In this document: positions 25,198 through 34,008 of the stretch, piece after piece
How the letters are laid out: every line of letters starts with the position of its first letter
How positions within the stretch are numbered: position 1 is the first letter of the stretch
From: Neobacillus niacini
Lineage (GTDB): Bacteria; Bacillota; Bacilli; Bacillales; Cytobacillaceae
Length of the DNA stretch: 64,000 nt
Assembly: GCF_023715415.1 (NCBI RefSeq)
Contig: NZ_JAMBOB010000013.1
Location: forward strand, 1 to 64,000
Reading direction: 5' to 3'
Made by a program: the position numbers and the translations under genes
The notes under the pieces: generated by a model
Databases searched by the model: none
What the model was told of the DNA's origin: nothing
Seen by the model: the letters and a program-made list of their open reading frames with translations, nothing else

Positions 25198-26265
25198 ATG
25201 ACAACAGCACTAATGGACGCAGCAGTAATGAATAAGCCGTTGGATATTGAAATAAAAAAGGTAAGTATTCCGGAACCAAAAGCAGACGAGGCCCTTCTTA
25301 AAGTTTATTGTATCGGTGTATGTGGATCAGATGTTCATTATTATGAACATGGAAAGATTGGTCGTTACGTAGTGAAGGAGCCGATTATTTTAGGACATGA
25401 ATTAGCTGGAGAGGTTGTAAAGGTCGGTTCAGATGTTACCAATGTATGTGTTGGTGACAGGGTAGCAGTAGAACCTGGTGTAACCTGTGGCCGATGTGAA
25501 TATTGTAAGTCTGGGCGTTACAACTTATGCCCTGATGTCGTATTTATGGCAACACCGCCAGTTGATGGTGCATGGGCAGAATATGTAACAATCCGCAGTG
25601 ATTTTCTTTTCAAGCTGCCAGACAGTATGAGCTTTGAGGAAGGTGCTTTACTGGAGCCACTATCAGTAGGCTTTCATGCGATGAATCGCGGTAAGGTTAC
25701 ACCTGCTGACCGAATTTTTGTAAGCGGACTTGGGCCAATCGGGCTTTTAGCTGTACAAGCAGCTAAAATGTTTGGGGTTTCTGAAATTTATGCTAGTGAT
25801 GTTGTCCCTTACCGGAGACAGCTGGGTCTTGAAATGGGGGTAACGGAAGTCATTGATCCGTTAAGTGAGAATGCAAAGGACAGAATTGAAGAATTAACCG
25901 ATGGAAAAGGTGTGACGGTTGTAATCGAATCTTCCGGTAATCAAAGGGCGATAGCCGACGCTGTCAAAGTGGTGAATCGTGGTGGAAGAATTGTGTTTGT
26001 CGGAATGCCGGCAGTGAATGAAATTCCCCTTGATGTGAACCAGATTATCGATGGGGAAATCGATATTTATGGAATTTTCCGTTACGCTAACACATACCCT
26101 GCAGCCATTCAAGCACTTAGCGGCTCTGGAGTTGATATTGAGAAAGTAATTACTCACAAGTATGCCTTAAGTGAAATTAAGGAAGCAGTTGAAATGGCGA
26201 GAACCCAAAAGGATACAAGTATCAAAATCATGATTTATCCAGATAAAGAAAATATCAAAAAATAA
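25198..26265 (+). CDS. zinc-dependent polyol dehydrogenase (sorbitol/xylitol type, MDR family)
   Basis: Medium-chain dehydrogenase of 355 residues expected to oxidise a polyol such as xylitol to xylulose with NAD. Catalytic zinc ligands are in CGVCGSDVHYYEHG and GHELAGE; the structural-zinc cysteines are in TCGRCEYCKSGRYNLC; the nucleotide loop is SGLGPIGLLAVQ. A TTG at 25195 is in frame, but ATG 25198 is seven bases from AAAGAAGG. It is the last gene of the uxuA operon. The exact polyol (xylitol, L-arabitol or sorbitol) is not decided by sequence. Confidence 0.85.
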   Translation: MTTALMDAAVMNKPLDIEIKKVSIPEPKADEALLKVYCIGVCGSDVHYYEHGKIGRYVVKEPIILGHELAGEVVKVGSDVTNVCVGDRVAVEPGVTCGRCEYCKSGRYNLCPDVVFMATPPVDGAWAEYVTIRSDFLFKLPDSMSFEEGALLEPLSVGFHAMNRGKVTPADRIFVSGLGPIGLLAVQAAKMFGVSEIYASDVVPYRRQLGLEMGVTEVIDPLSENAKDRIEELTDGKGVTVVIESSGNQRAIADAVKVVNRGGRIVFVGMPAVNEIPLDVNQIIDGEIDIYGIFRYANTYPAAIQALSGSGVDIEKVITHKYALSEIKEAVEMARTQKDTSIKIMIYPDKENIKK

Positions 26266-26273
26266 TAATAAAC

Positions 26274-26308
26274 TTGAGAGTTGGGAGAAAGAGCCAGCTC
26301 TCTTTTTA
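26274..26308 (+). terminator. terminator of the uxuA-aguA-xynB operon
   Basis: Stem GAGAGTTGG/CCAGCTCTC (one G-U pair) followed by TTTTTA. Confidence 0.7.
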
Positions 26309-26362
26309 GAAGGTTTTTTCAGAAAGATTAGTAGAATCCGTGTAATTAGGAGGAATAGTAAA

Positions 26363-27028
26363 TTGAAAATCGAAAAAGGTCAAAAACTATTAATTATCGG
26401 TGATTCCATAACCGATTGCGACCGTGCCAAGCCAGAGGGCGAGGGATTGTTCGGTGCTCTTGGGAATGGCTATGTTTCGTATGTAAATGCGCTCTTGTTA
26501 GCAGTTTATCCTGAACTGGGAATTCGCGTGGTGAATAAGGGAATCAGTGGGAATACGGTTCGTGATTTAAAGAACAGATGGCAGGATGATGTAATGGAAC
26601 AGGAACCCGACTGGTTAGCCATTATGATTGGTATTAATGATGTTTGGCGTCAATATGATGTCCCTTTTATTAAAGAAAAGCATGTTTATATAGAAGAATA
26701 TGAGGAAACGCTGCGAAAACTCGTGATTGAGACGAAGCCAAAAGTTAAGGGGCTTGTACTAATGACCCCATTTTATTTAGAAACCAATGAACAGGATCAA
26801 ATGCGGAAGACCATGGATAAATACGGACAAGTGGTCAAAAAAATAGCAGAAGAGTATGGTTGTTTATTCGTGGATTCACAAGCTGCATTTAATGAAGTGT
26901 TAAAGAACTTATATCCGGCAGCATTGGCTTGGGATCGTGTCCATCCATCACCTGCTGGCCATATCGTATTGGCCAAAGCTTTCTTAAAGGAAATCGGTTT
27001 TAAGTGGGACCGGTCGAAACTAGATTAA
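26363..27028 (+). CDS. axe2: acetyl-xylooligosaccharide esterase, SGNH/GDSL family (Axe2 type)
   Basis: Removes acetyl groups from xylo-oligosaccharides in the cytoplasm. The 221-residue SGNH hydrolase has the catalytic triad S15 (IGDSITDC), D191 and H194 (DRVHPS), matching the residue numbers I recall for Geobacillus Axe2; the family N is in GINDVWRQYD. Large parts of the sequence resemble Axe2, including the segments around GNTVRDLK and LYPAALAWDRVHP. The start is TTG 26363 with AGGAGG at 26348-26353. It leads the operon axe2-GH2-epimerase-reductase-deacetylase. Confidence 0.92.
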   Translation: MKIEKGQKLLIIGDSITDCDRAKPEGEGLFGALGNGYVSYVNALLLAVYPELGIRVVNKGISGNTVRDLKNRWQDDVMEQEPDWLAIMIGINDVWRQYDVPFIKEKHVYIEEYEETLRKLVIETKPKVKGLVLMTPFYLETNEQDQMRKTMDKYGQVVKKIAEEYGCLFVDSQAAFNEVLKNLYPAALAWDRVHPSPAGHIVLAKAFLKEIGFKWDRSKLD

Positions 27029-27043
27029 AAGGAGTACACCAAC

Positions 27044-30000
27044 ATGAACCAGAAAACCCTTTTTAATGATGGCTGGGAATTTGCCAAAAGCAGCCTGGAG
27101 ATTACAGATAGCGCAACGTTGAAATTTGAACCAGTCGACTTGCCACATGATTGGCTTATCTATAATACATTGGATCTTTATGAAAACAGTATCGGCTGGT
27201 ATCGTAAAACATTTACATATACGAAAGAGGAAGCGCAGGTTCTTTTATGTTTTGATGGTGTTTATATGGATTCTTCCCTATATGTGAATCAGCAGTTTAT
27301 TGGTGAATGGAAATACGGTTATTCCTCATTTGAACACGAGGTCACAGAGAAGCTCATCGAGGGGGAAAATGAAATCCTAGTCAAGGTCGTACACCAGAGC
27401 CCAAATAGCCGATGGTACTCGGGTGCGGGCATCTATCGCAATGTATGGCTAAAGACCAGGGCTAATACCTATATTGAAAGTGATGGGATTTACATAACCA
27501 CGAGACTGAAAGAGGATGGCTGGGAGGTAGAAGTTGATACAGACTTAAACATCAATGAGGATGTACAGCTCTTCCATACGATTTTCTATAAGAATCAACT
27601 AATTGCGTCTACTTCGGAAATCGTCTTAGCAGGCATTTATTCTAATAAACAGAACCGGCAAAGGCTAATGGTCAAAGATCCGGATGTTTGGAGCCCGGAT
27701 GAACCGAATCTTTATCAGCTCACAACTCATCTACAGCCGGTTGGAAAGGTCCAGAATATTGAATCGATATCCCAGAATATTGGATTTCGAACCATTAACC
27801 TTGATCACCAGCAAGGTTTTCTCTTAAATGGGAAAAGGATGAAATTAAATGGTGTTTGTGAACATCATGATTTGGGAGCCCTAGGAGCCGCATTCAATAA
27901 AACAGCTCTAAAAAGAAGGTTTAACATATTGAAGGAGATGGGTGTTAACGCCATCCGGACAGCTCACAATATGCCTGCAAAAGAATTGATGGACTTAGCG
28001 GATGAGATGGGCATGCTAGTAGTTTCAGAAGCATTTGATATGTGGGAACGTTCAAAAACTCCTTATGATTACGCAAGATTTTTTAAGGAATGGGCTCCAT
28101 TAGATGTCAAAAGCTGGGTAATAAGGGACCGGAATCATCCTAGCCTGATGATGTGGAGCATAGGAAATGAAATTTATGATACCCATGCCGATCAAAGAGG
28201 GCAAGAAATAACAAAAATGCTTTTGGAAGAAGTACGAAAATATGACCCGAAGGAAAATGCAATTGTGACCATTGGATCTAATTTTATGCCGTGGGAGAAT
28301 GCTCAAAAATGTGCGGACATCGTCAAGGTAGCAGGCTATAACTATGCAGAAAAGTATTATCAAAAACATCATGAAGAGCATCCGGATTGGATTATCTATG
28401 GCAGTGAAACTGCGTCTGTCGTCCAAAGCAGAGGAATCTATCACTTCCCTTTTGAGAAATCCATACTGGCAGACGATGATGAGCAATGTTCTGCACTTGG
28501 AAATAGTTCTACAAGCTGGGGAGCAAAGTCAACCGAAGCTTGTATAATAGCAGATCGAGACACACCTTTCTCGCTCGGTCAATTTATTTGGACAGGATTT
28601 GACTATATCGGTGAACCAACGCCATATCATACGAAGAACTCCTACCTAGGGCAAATTGATACGGCAACTTTTAAAAAGGATTCCTATTACATTTACCAAG
28701 CAGAATGGACAGATTACAAGACAAGCCCGATGGTGCACATTTTTCCATATTGGGATTTTAATAATGGTCAAACCATCGATGTAAGGGTATGCTCGAATGC
28801 ACCTAAAATTGAACTGCAATTCAATGGTGTTACAGTTGGTACCCATGATATTGACCATGAACATGGGACAGACCTGGTTGGATGGTGGAAGCTCCCTTAT
28901 CAAGAGGGAGAATTAAGGGCATTTGCCTTTGATGAAACAGGAAAAGTAATTGCAACGGATGTAAAAAGATCCTTTGGAAATGCAAAGGAGATATGCCTGC
29001 AAGCCGATAAAAATGAACTTAGTGCAGATGGAACGGATTTAATCTTTGTCGAAATCAGTATGGAAGATGAAAATGGCAATCCAGTAGAGAATGCTACTAA
29101 CCGGGTAAATGTCGAGGTTACTGGGGCAGGTCGTTTGCTTGGGCTGGATAATGGGGATAGTACAGATTATGACCAGTATAAAGGGAAAAGCAGACGATTA
29201 TTCAGCGGGAAGTTAATGGCCATCATCGGTGCAAGCTTGGAGCCGGGAAAGGTTCAGATGGAAGTATCCTCTAATGGTTTTAAAACCCAATTAGTAGAAT
29301 TTGAGTCTCTTCCTACTGGTGAAGCCGTAAAGGGAATCTCTGCGCATATGTACAATCGTGACGCACCTGTCGTGATGGGAAGTGCTGAGGAAATACCGGT
29401 TCGCAAGATTGAAATTATCAGCGATGCTGGACAATTGTTTGATGAAACAAAGAAGGAAATGGTGGTTCGGGCAAAATTACACCCAGCGGATACAATTTAT
29501 CAGGATGTTGAGTGGAGCGTTGTGAATGAAGCAGGAATCGTATCAAATATTGCTAGGGTAGAGGCTTTTGGTCATGAAGCAAAAATTACCTCTTTAGGTG
29601 ATGGTGACTTTAGAGTGCGTTGTACGAGCAAGAATGGTACGGACAAGACAAAGCTTATATCCCAATTGGAATTCATCGCAGAGGGTCTAGGAACAGCCTA
29701 TAAAGATCCATATGGTTTTATCTCAGCAGGGCTATATGATTATAGCAAAGGGGAAGTAGGAAACGGAAACGAAAGAGGAGTAGCGACAAGTCGGGATGGT
29801 GAGACCCAGGTAGGTTTTCATGACATTGACTTTGGCCACTATGGCTCTGACACCATCACACTTCCGATTTTTGCTTTATCAAGTGAAGAATATTCCCTAC
29901 AAATATGGGAGGGAATGCCTGATGAGGATGGAAGTGAATTAGTAGCCGACGTCATCTATCAAAAAGAATCAAAGTGGAATGTATATCAAACAGAAACCTA

Positions 30001-30460
30001 TCGTTTGTCAAAGAGACTCTGCGGCATTACTTCGATTTGTTTTGTTCTTCAAAAGAAGGTGCATCTAAAAGGATTTTCCTTCGAAAAACAGAATCGTGCC
30101 TTTAACCAAAATAATGCAGCTGAATGTGATCACATCTATGGTGATACATATGTTCTGAGAGACCATTACGTGGAAGGTATAGGCAATAATGTCTCTCTAG
30201 AATTTGATGAGTTGGATTTTACAAGTAAAGGTGCTACGAAAATTGTCCTATTTGGTAGATCGCCGATTGATAAAAATACAATTCATATCCGACTAGCCAA
30301 TCAGGATGGCGAAAGCAATCAAGTAGTTGAATTCACTCAATCAGATGAATACGAAGAACGAGTATTTGAATTAGAAAGAATAACCGAAGTACAAAAAGTA
30401 ACCTTCATATTCCTGCCAGGTTCTAACTTTGACTTTGGCTGGTTCCGCTTTGAACGGTAA
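27044..30460 (+). CDS. large multidomain glycoside hydrolase family 2 protein
   Basis: An 1138-residue GH2 enzyme. The order seen is an N-terminal jelly-roll sugar-binding domain (about 1-140), an immunoglobulin-like domain (about 140-250), a TIM barrel (about 255-560) with acid/base E376 (WSIGNEIYD) and nucleophile E455 (IYGSETAS), a DUF4982-like domain, bacterial Ig-like domains (about 650-880), and one or two C-terminal beta-sandwich modules (about 890-1138) resembling family 6-type binding modules. GH2 members with this layout include beta-galactosidases and other exo-glycosidases, so the substrate is open; context suggests a side chain of xylan such as galactose or arabinopyranose. No signal peptide despite the binding modules. 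The gap from axe2 is 15 bases. Confidence 0.85.
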   Translation: MNQKTLFNDGWEFAKSSLEITDSATLKFEPVDLPHDWLIYNTLDLYENSIGWYRKTFTYTKEEAQVLLCFDGVYMDSSLYVNQQFIGEWKYGYSSFEHEVTEKLIEGENEILVKVVHQSPNSRWYSGAGIYRNVWLKTRANTYIESDGIYITTRLKEDGWEVEVDTDLNINEDVQLFHTIFYKNQLIASTSEIVLAGIYSNKQNRQRLMVKDPDVWSPDEPNLYQLTTHLQPVGKVQNIESISQNIGFRTINLDHQQGFLLNGKRMKLNGVCEHHDLGALGAAFNKTALKRRFNILKEMGVNAIRTAHNMPAKELMDLADEMGMLVVSEAFDMWERSKTPYDYARFFKEWAPLDVKSWVIRDRNHPSLMMWSIGNEIYDTHADQRGQEITKMLLEEVRKYDPKENAIVTIGSNFMPWENAQKCADIVKVAGYNYAEKYYQKHHEEHPDWIIYGSETASVVQSRGIYHFPFEKSILADDDEQCSALGNSSTSWGAKSTEACIIADRDTPFSLGQFIWTGFDYIGEPTPYHTKNSYLGQIDTATFKKDSYYIYQAEWTDYKTSPMVHIFPYWDFNNGQTIDVRVCSNAPKIELQFNGVTVGTHDIDHEHGTDLVGWWKLPYQEGELRAFAFDETGKVIATDVKRSFGNAKEICLQADKNELSADGTDLIFVEISMEDENGNPVENATNRVNVEVTGAGRLLGLDNGDSTDYDQYKGKSRRLFSGKLMAIIGASLEPGKVQMEVSSNGFKTQLVEFESLPTGEAVKGISAHMYNRDAPVVMGSAEEIPVRKIEIISDAGQLFDETKKEMVVRAKLHPADTIYQDVEWSVVNEAGIVSNIARVEAFGHEAKITSLGDGDFRVRCTSKNGTDKTKLISQLEFIAEGLGTAYKDPYGFISAGLYDYSKGEVGNGNERGVATSRDGETQVGFHDIDFGHYGSDTITLPIFALSSEEYSLQIWEGMPDEDGSELVADVIYQKESKWNVYQTETYRLSKRLCGITSICFVLQKKVHLKGFSFEKQNRAFNQNNAAECDHIYGDTYVLRDHYVEGIGNNVSLEFDELDFTSKGATKIVLFGRSPIDKNTIHIRLANQDGESNQVVEFTQSDEYEERVFELERITEVQKVTFIFLPGSNFDFGWFRFER

Positions 30461-30490
30461 AAGAAGGTAAAAGTAGAAAGGAAGATAAAG

Positions 30491-31543
30491 ATGAAGGTCA
30501 GTTATGAAAATTTTGGTCAAATGGAGAATAAAACCATTCATTCCTATACATTAGTCAATGATCATGGGGTCGAGATTACTGCGATGAACTATGGATGTAT
30601 TATTACTAAAATTATTACTCCCGATAAAGTAGGGAATTATGAAAATATCGTTCTTGGATATGACTCCTTTGCTGAATATGAAAAAAATCCTTCCTTTTTT
30701 GGAGCGGTTTGCGGCCGTGTGGCAGGGAGGATAAAAGGAGGGGTATTTGAGCTTGATGGCCAGGAGTATTCTTTAGTTAAAAATGACAATGGCAACCATC
30801 TCCATGGCGGGAGTAAAGGATTCGATAAAGTAGTTTGGGATGCAGAAATCATTGAAAACGACCATGAAGTTGGAGTACAGTTTTCTTACGTAAGTCCCGA
30901 TGGGGAAGAAGGGTATCCAGGTAATTTAACGATTAAAGTTGCCTATATGCTTAATAATGAGAATGAGCTTTCTATACATTATTCGAGTCATACAGATCAG
31001 AAAACATTGCTAAATGTAACCAATCATTCGTATTTTAATTTAAGCGGCGACCTAAAAAGAGACATTTTAAGTCATTCCTTAAAAATAAAAAGCGATAGAT
31101 TCCTTGAGTTAGGTGAGGATCTTCTACCAACAGGAATTTTTAAAGATGTAGAAAATACTCCTTTTGATTTTAGGGAGGAAAGGATTATAGAAACTGGGGT
31201 AGTATCTGGCCATCCACAAAACCTTCTGGCAGGGAATGGATATGACCATCCATTTCTATTAAATAAAAATCATGACAATGAAATCGTGCTAAAAGACCCT
31301 GAAAGTGGTCGAACCTTAACCATCGAAACAGATGAGGTTGGAGTAGTATTATATTCAGGAAACTCTTTAAGTACAGATGGTGTAATTCGAGGAACTCAAT
31401 CTAGAAAACATCTTGGAATATGCTTGGAAACACAAGGACTGCCTGATGCAATACATCACCCAAATTTTCCTTCTACAATATTGGAAAAGGGTCAACAATA
31501 TAATTCGATAACCAAATATAGGTTTGGAGTTACTGAACTGTAG
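30491..31543 (+). CDS. galM: aldose 1-epimerase (galactose mutarotase family)
   Basis: Interconverts alpha and beta anomers of aldoses, speeding entry of released sugars into metabolism. The 350-residue protein has the GalM motifs GRVAGRI, NHLHGG, the catalytic histidine in TNHSYFNLSG and the catalytic glutamate in CLETQGLPDA. AGGAAG precedes ATG 30491. It sits 30 bases after the GH2 gene in the same operon; xylose or galactose are likely substrates. Confidence 0.9.
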   Translation: MKVSYENFGQMENKTIHSYTLVNDHGVEITAMNYGCIITKIITPDKVGNYENIVLGYDSFAEYEKNPSFFGAVCGRVAGRIKGGVFELDGQEYSLVKNDNGNHLHGGSKGFDKVVWDAEIIENDHEVGVQFSYVSPDGEEGYPGNLTIKVAYMLNNENELSIHYSSHTDQKTLLNVTNHSYFNLSGDLKRDILSHSLKIKSDRFLELGEDLLPTGIFKDVENTPFDFREERIIETGVVSGHPQNLLAGNGYDHPFLLNKNHDNEIVLKDPESGRTLTIETDEVGVVLYSGNSLSTDGVIRGTQSRKHLGICLETQGLPDAIHHPNFPSTILEKGQQYNSITKYRFGVTEL

Positions 31544-31579
31544 AAGAAATCTAGAAATGAATAATAAGGAGTTGTCACA

Positions 31580-32563
31580 ATGAATTATCGTGAATTAGGT
31601 AATACAGGAATAAAGATCAGTGAAGTTAGCTTCGGAACATGGGCGATAGGAGGTTCATGGGGCAGGACGAGTGATATGGAGGCCCTGAAATCCTTAGAAT
31701 ATGCGATTGACCAAGGTGTGAACTTTTTCGATACAGCAGATGTATACGGGGACGGTCATAGTGAAGAACTATTGGCCAAGGCCACAAAGGGCAGGGAAGA
31801 TCAGATACATGTGGCAACCAAGTTCTGCCGTCAGGGTGATATTTTTGATCCGCAGAATTATAGCTATGAAAAAGTAAGCTCCTATTGTGAAGACAGCCTC
31901 CGCCGTTTAAACAGGGAAGCCATTGATTTGTATCAAATTCATTGCCCTGCAACAGAGATTTTGAAAGATGGCAGTGTCTTTGAAGTACTAGATCGCCTGA
32001 AGAAGGAAGGTAAGATCCGTCATTATGGAGTTAGTGTTGAAACCGTAGAAGAGGGACTTATTTGTTTAGAATATCCTAATGTTAAAAGCCTGCAGGTTAT
32101 TTTTAATATGTTCCGTCAAAAGCCATTAGAAAAGCTGCTGCCTGAGGCTTATCAAAAAGGGGTAGGACTTCTCGTTCGATTACCGCTTGCAAGTGGACTA
32201 CTGACTGGTAAATTTACTTCTGATCATGTTTTTGAAGCGGATGATCATCGCCGCTTTAATGAAAATGGAGAGGCTTTTAATGTAGGGGAAACCTTTGCTG
32301 GTCTTGGTTTCAGAAAGGGAGTTGAATTAGCCTCTGAGTTAAAGTGGATTGCAGAAGGCCGTAAATCAATGGCTAGTGCAGCACTGCGCTGGATTCTAGA
32401 TCAAAAAGAAATTACATGTATCATTCCTGGATTTAAAAATGTCAAACAAGTCGAGGACAATCTCTCTGCTTTGGATACTATGCCATTCTCAGCAGAAGAA
32501 AAGCAAGAGATACAACGTTTCTATCAGGAAAAGGTACAGGACTTTATTAGAGGCCCTTATTAA
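31580..32563 (+). CDS. aldo/keto reductase
   Basis: A 327-residue NAD(P)H-dependent TIM-barrel reductase with the catalytic tetrad D51, Y56, K81 and H121 (FFDTADVYG, TKF, LYQIHCP). It resembles the YajO/IolS branch more than classic xylose reductases, so its substrate is uncertain: an aldose, a keto sugar or a methylated sugar are possible from context. AAGGAG precedes ATG 31580. It lies in the axe2-GH2-galM operon. Confidence 0.85.
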   Translation: MNYRELGNTGIKISEVSFGTWAIGGSWGRTSDMEALKSLEYAIDQGVNFFDTADVYGDGHSEELLAKATKGREDQIHVATKFCRQGDIFDPQNYSYEKVSSYCEDSLRRLNREAIDLYQIHCPATEILKDGSVFEVLDRLKKEGKIRHYGVSVETVEEGLICLEYPNVKSLQVIFNMFRQKPLEKLLPEAYQKGVGLLVRLPLASGLLTGKFTSDHVFEADDHRRFNENGEAFNVGETFAGLGFRKGVELASELKWIAEGRKSMASAALRWILDQKEITCIIPGFKNVKQVEDNLSALDTMPFSAEEKQEIQRFYQEKVQDFIRGPY

Positions 32564-32577
32564 GGGAGTGTGCACGT

Positions 32578-33174
32578 ATGATTAATGAAATTAATATATC
32601 GCAGAGGGTAGTTGCCATTACATTTGATGATGGTCCAAATCCGGTTTACACTCAACAAATTTTAGACATTTTTGCGGAAGCAAAGGGAAAGGCAACTTTC
32701 TTTATGATAGGTGAACAAATGAGAAATCATCCTGAGGTTGTCAAACAAGTTGCAGAACAGGGACATGAAATTGGAAATCATACTTTCACCCATCCAAAGC
32801 TATCCCAATTAAGCCTAGAAGATTGTCGAGAGGAAATTGACCAAACAGAAAAATTAATAGAGAATATGACTGGGCAGAAACCTGTCGTTTTTCGTCCTCC
32901 ATACCTAGACTATAACCAGGATACAGTTTCGATAGTGCAGCAGAAGGGATATTCTATGATTGGTGCGCTAAACTTAGAAGCACAGGACTGGGAACAGCCC
33001 GGCGTGGAACATATCTTGAAAAAGTCGAGGGCCGTTGTAAAAAATGGAGGTATCTTCATTTTCCATGATGGCTTTGGTGACCGTTCACAAACTATAGAAG
33101 CAGTTCGAATGCTTGTTTCTGAATTAACTTCACAAGACTATCAGCTTGTTACCGTCAGTGAACTATTAAAATGA
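32578..33174 (+). CDS. polysaccharide deacetylase family (CE4) protein
   Basis: A 198-residue NodB-fold deacetylase. The metal ligands are D18 (TFDDGPNP), H68 and H72 (HEIGNHTFTHP); FRPPYLDYN carries the substrate-groove residues. It has neither signal peptide nor membrane anchor, unlike the peptidoglycan deacetylases of Bacillus, which fits a cytoplasmic acetyl-xylan or acetyl-sugar esterase working with Axe2. It is the last gene of the axe2 operon, 14 bases after the reductase, and is followed by a strong terminator. Confidence 0.85.
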   Translation: MINEINISQRVVAITFDDGPNPVYTQQILDIFAEAKGKATFFMIGEQMRNHPEVVKQVAEQGHEIGNHTFTHPKLSQLSLEDCREEIDQTEKLIENMTGQKPVVFRPPYLDYNQDTVSIVQQKGYSMIGALNLEAQDWEQPGVEHILKKSRAVVKNGGIFIFHDGFGDRSQTIEAVRMLVSELTSQDYQLVTVSELLK

Positions 33175-33194
33175 TCTGAATAATAGTATATTAG

Positions 33195-33236
33195 AGGAAG
33201 CACATTGAATCATACTGTGCTTCCTTTGGTTTTTTA
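33195..33236 (+). terminator. terminator of the axe2 operon
   Basis: Ten-base stem AGGAAGCACA/TGTGCTTCCT followed by TTGGTTTTTT. Confidence 0.88.
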
Positions 33237-33277
33237 GATATCTTTTTAAATTATTTTGCTTGTTTGGAGGGACTAGA

Positions 33278-33904
33278 TTGAATGGAACTAAATCAGTAAA
33301 TCGAATCTATTCAGCGACTGAATGGATTGCCAAATTTGCTTATATAAATTTATTGTGGATTGGATTTTCTCTGGTGGGTCTAATACTTCTTGGTTTTTTT
33401 CCTGCAACGATTTCGATGTTCACAGTAATTCGGAAATGGATAATGGGAGAAGGGGACATACCGATTTTTCGAACCTTTTGGACAACCTATAAATCGGAGT
33501 TTCTTCGTAGTAATATGCTAGGCTTACTCGTTGCGATTGTAAGCGGGCTTATTGTTTTAGATTTAGTTTTCATGAGGAATTTGGGGAACGGTTTTACGAA
33601 TGCCATCCAAATCCCTATTTATATGTTTATGTTTGCTGTAGTCATGACTATGTTCTACCTGTTTCCGGTTTACGTTCATTATGAATTAAAACTGGTACAA
33701 ATCATTAAAAATTCATTCTTAATGATGCTCATAAACCCTCTTGAAAATCTAGTAATGATTGCTGGGATAGCTGCTATGTTCTTTGTGATAAAATTCATCC
33801 CAGGCTTAGGCTTCTTCTTCGGTGGCAGCCTCTCTGCAGCAATAATAATGGCATCAGGGTATCTTGCTTTTAATAAAGTAGACAAAAAGAAACAGATGAC
33901 CTAA
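33278..33904 (+). CDS. DUF624 (YesL/YesV-like) integral membrane protein
   Basis: A 208-residue membrane protein, the second DUF624 member in the locus, with about five hydrophobic segments and the FPATISMFTVIRKW loop typical of the family. TTG 33260 is in frame, but TTG 33278 follows GGAGGGA at the right distance and gives the length I recall for B. subtilis YesV. It is transcribed toward the second ABC importer operon and faces its terminator. Function unknown; linked to carbohydrate importers by genome context. Confidence 0.75.
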   Translation: MNGTKSVNRIYSATEWIAKFAYINLLWIGFSLVGLILLGFFPATISMFTVIRKWIMGEGDIPIFRTFWTTYKSEFLRSNMLGLLVAIVSGLIVLDLVFMRNLGNGFTNAIQIPIYMFMFAVVMTMFYLFPVYVHYELKLVQIIKNSFLMMLINPLENLVMIAGIAAMFFVIKFIPGLGFFFGGSLSAAIIMASGYLAFNKVDKKKQMT

Positions 33905-33924
33905 TTCATAATTATTGTTCAACT

Positions 33925-33978
33925 AAAAAGACAGATAGAAAGAGTTTCTTGTAAAAGAAGAAACCTTTCTATCTGTCT
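33925..33978 (-). terminator. terminator of the xynDCEFG-like operon
   Basis: Fourteen-base perfect stem AGACAGATAGAAAG/CTTTCTATCTGTCT with a second stem (GTTTCTT/AAGAAAC type) inside; on the minus strand it is followed by TTTT. It may also stop the plus-strand DUF624 gene. Confidence 0.85.
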
Positions 33979-34008
33979 TCTGTATTTGTGGAAATAATTC
34001 CTTACTAA

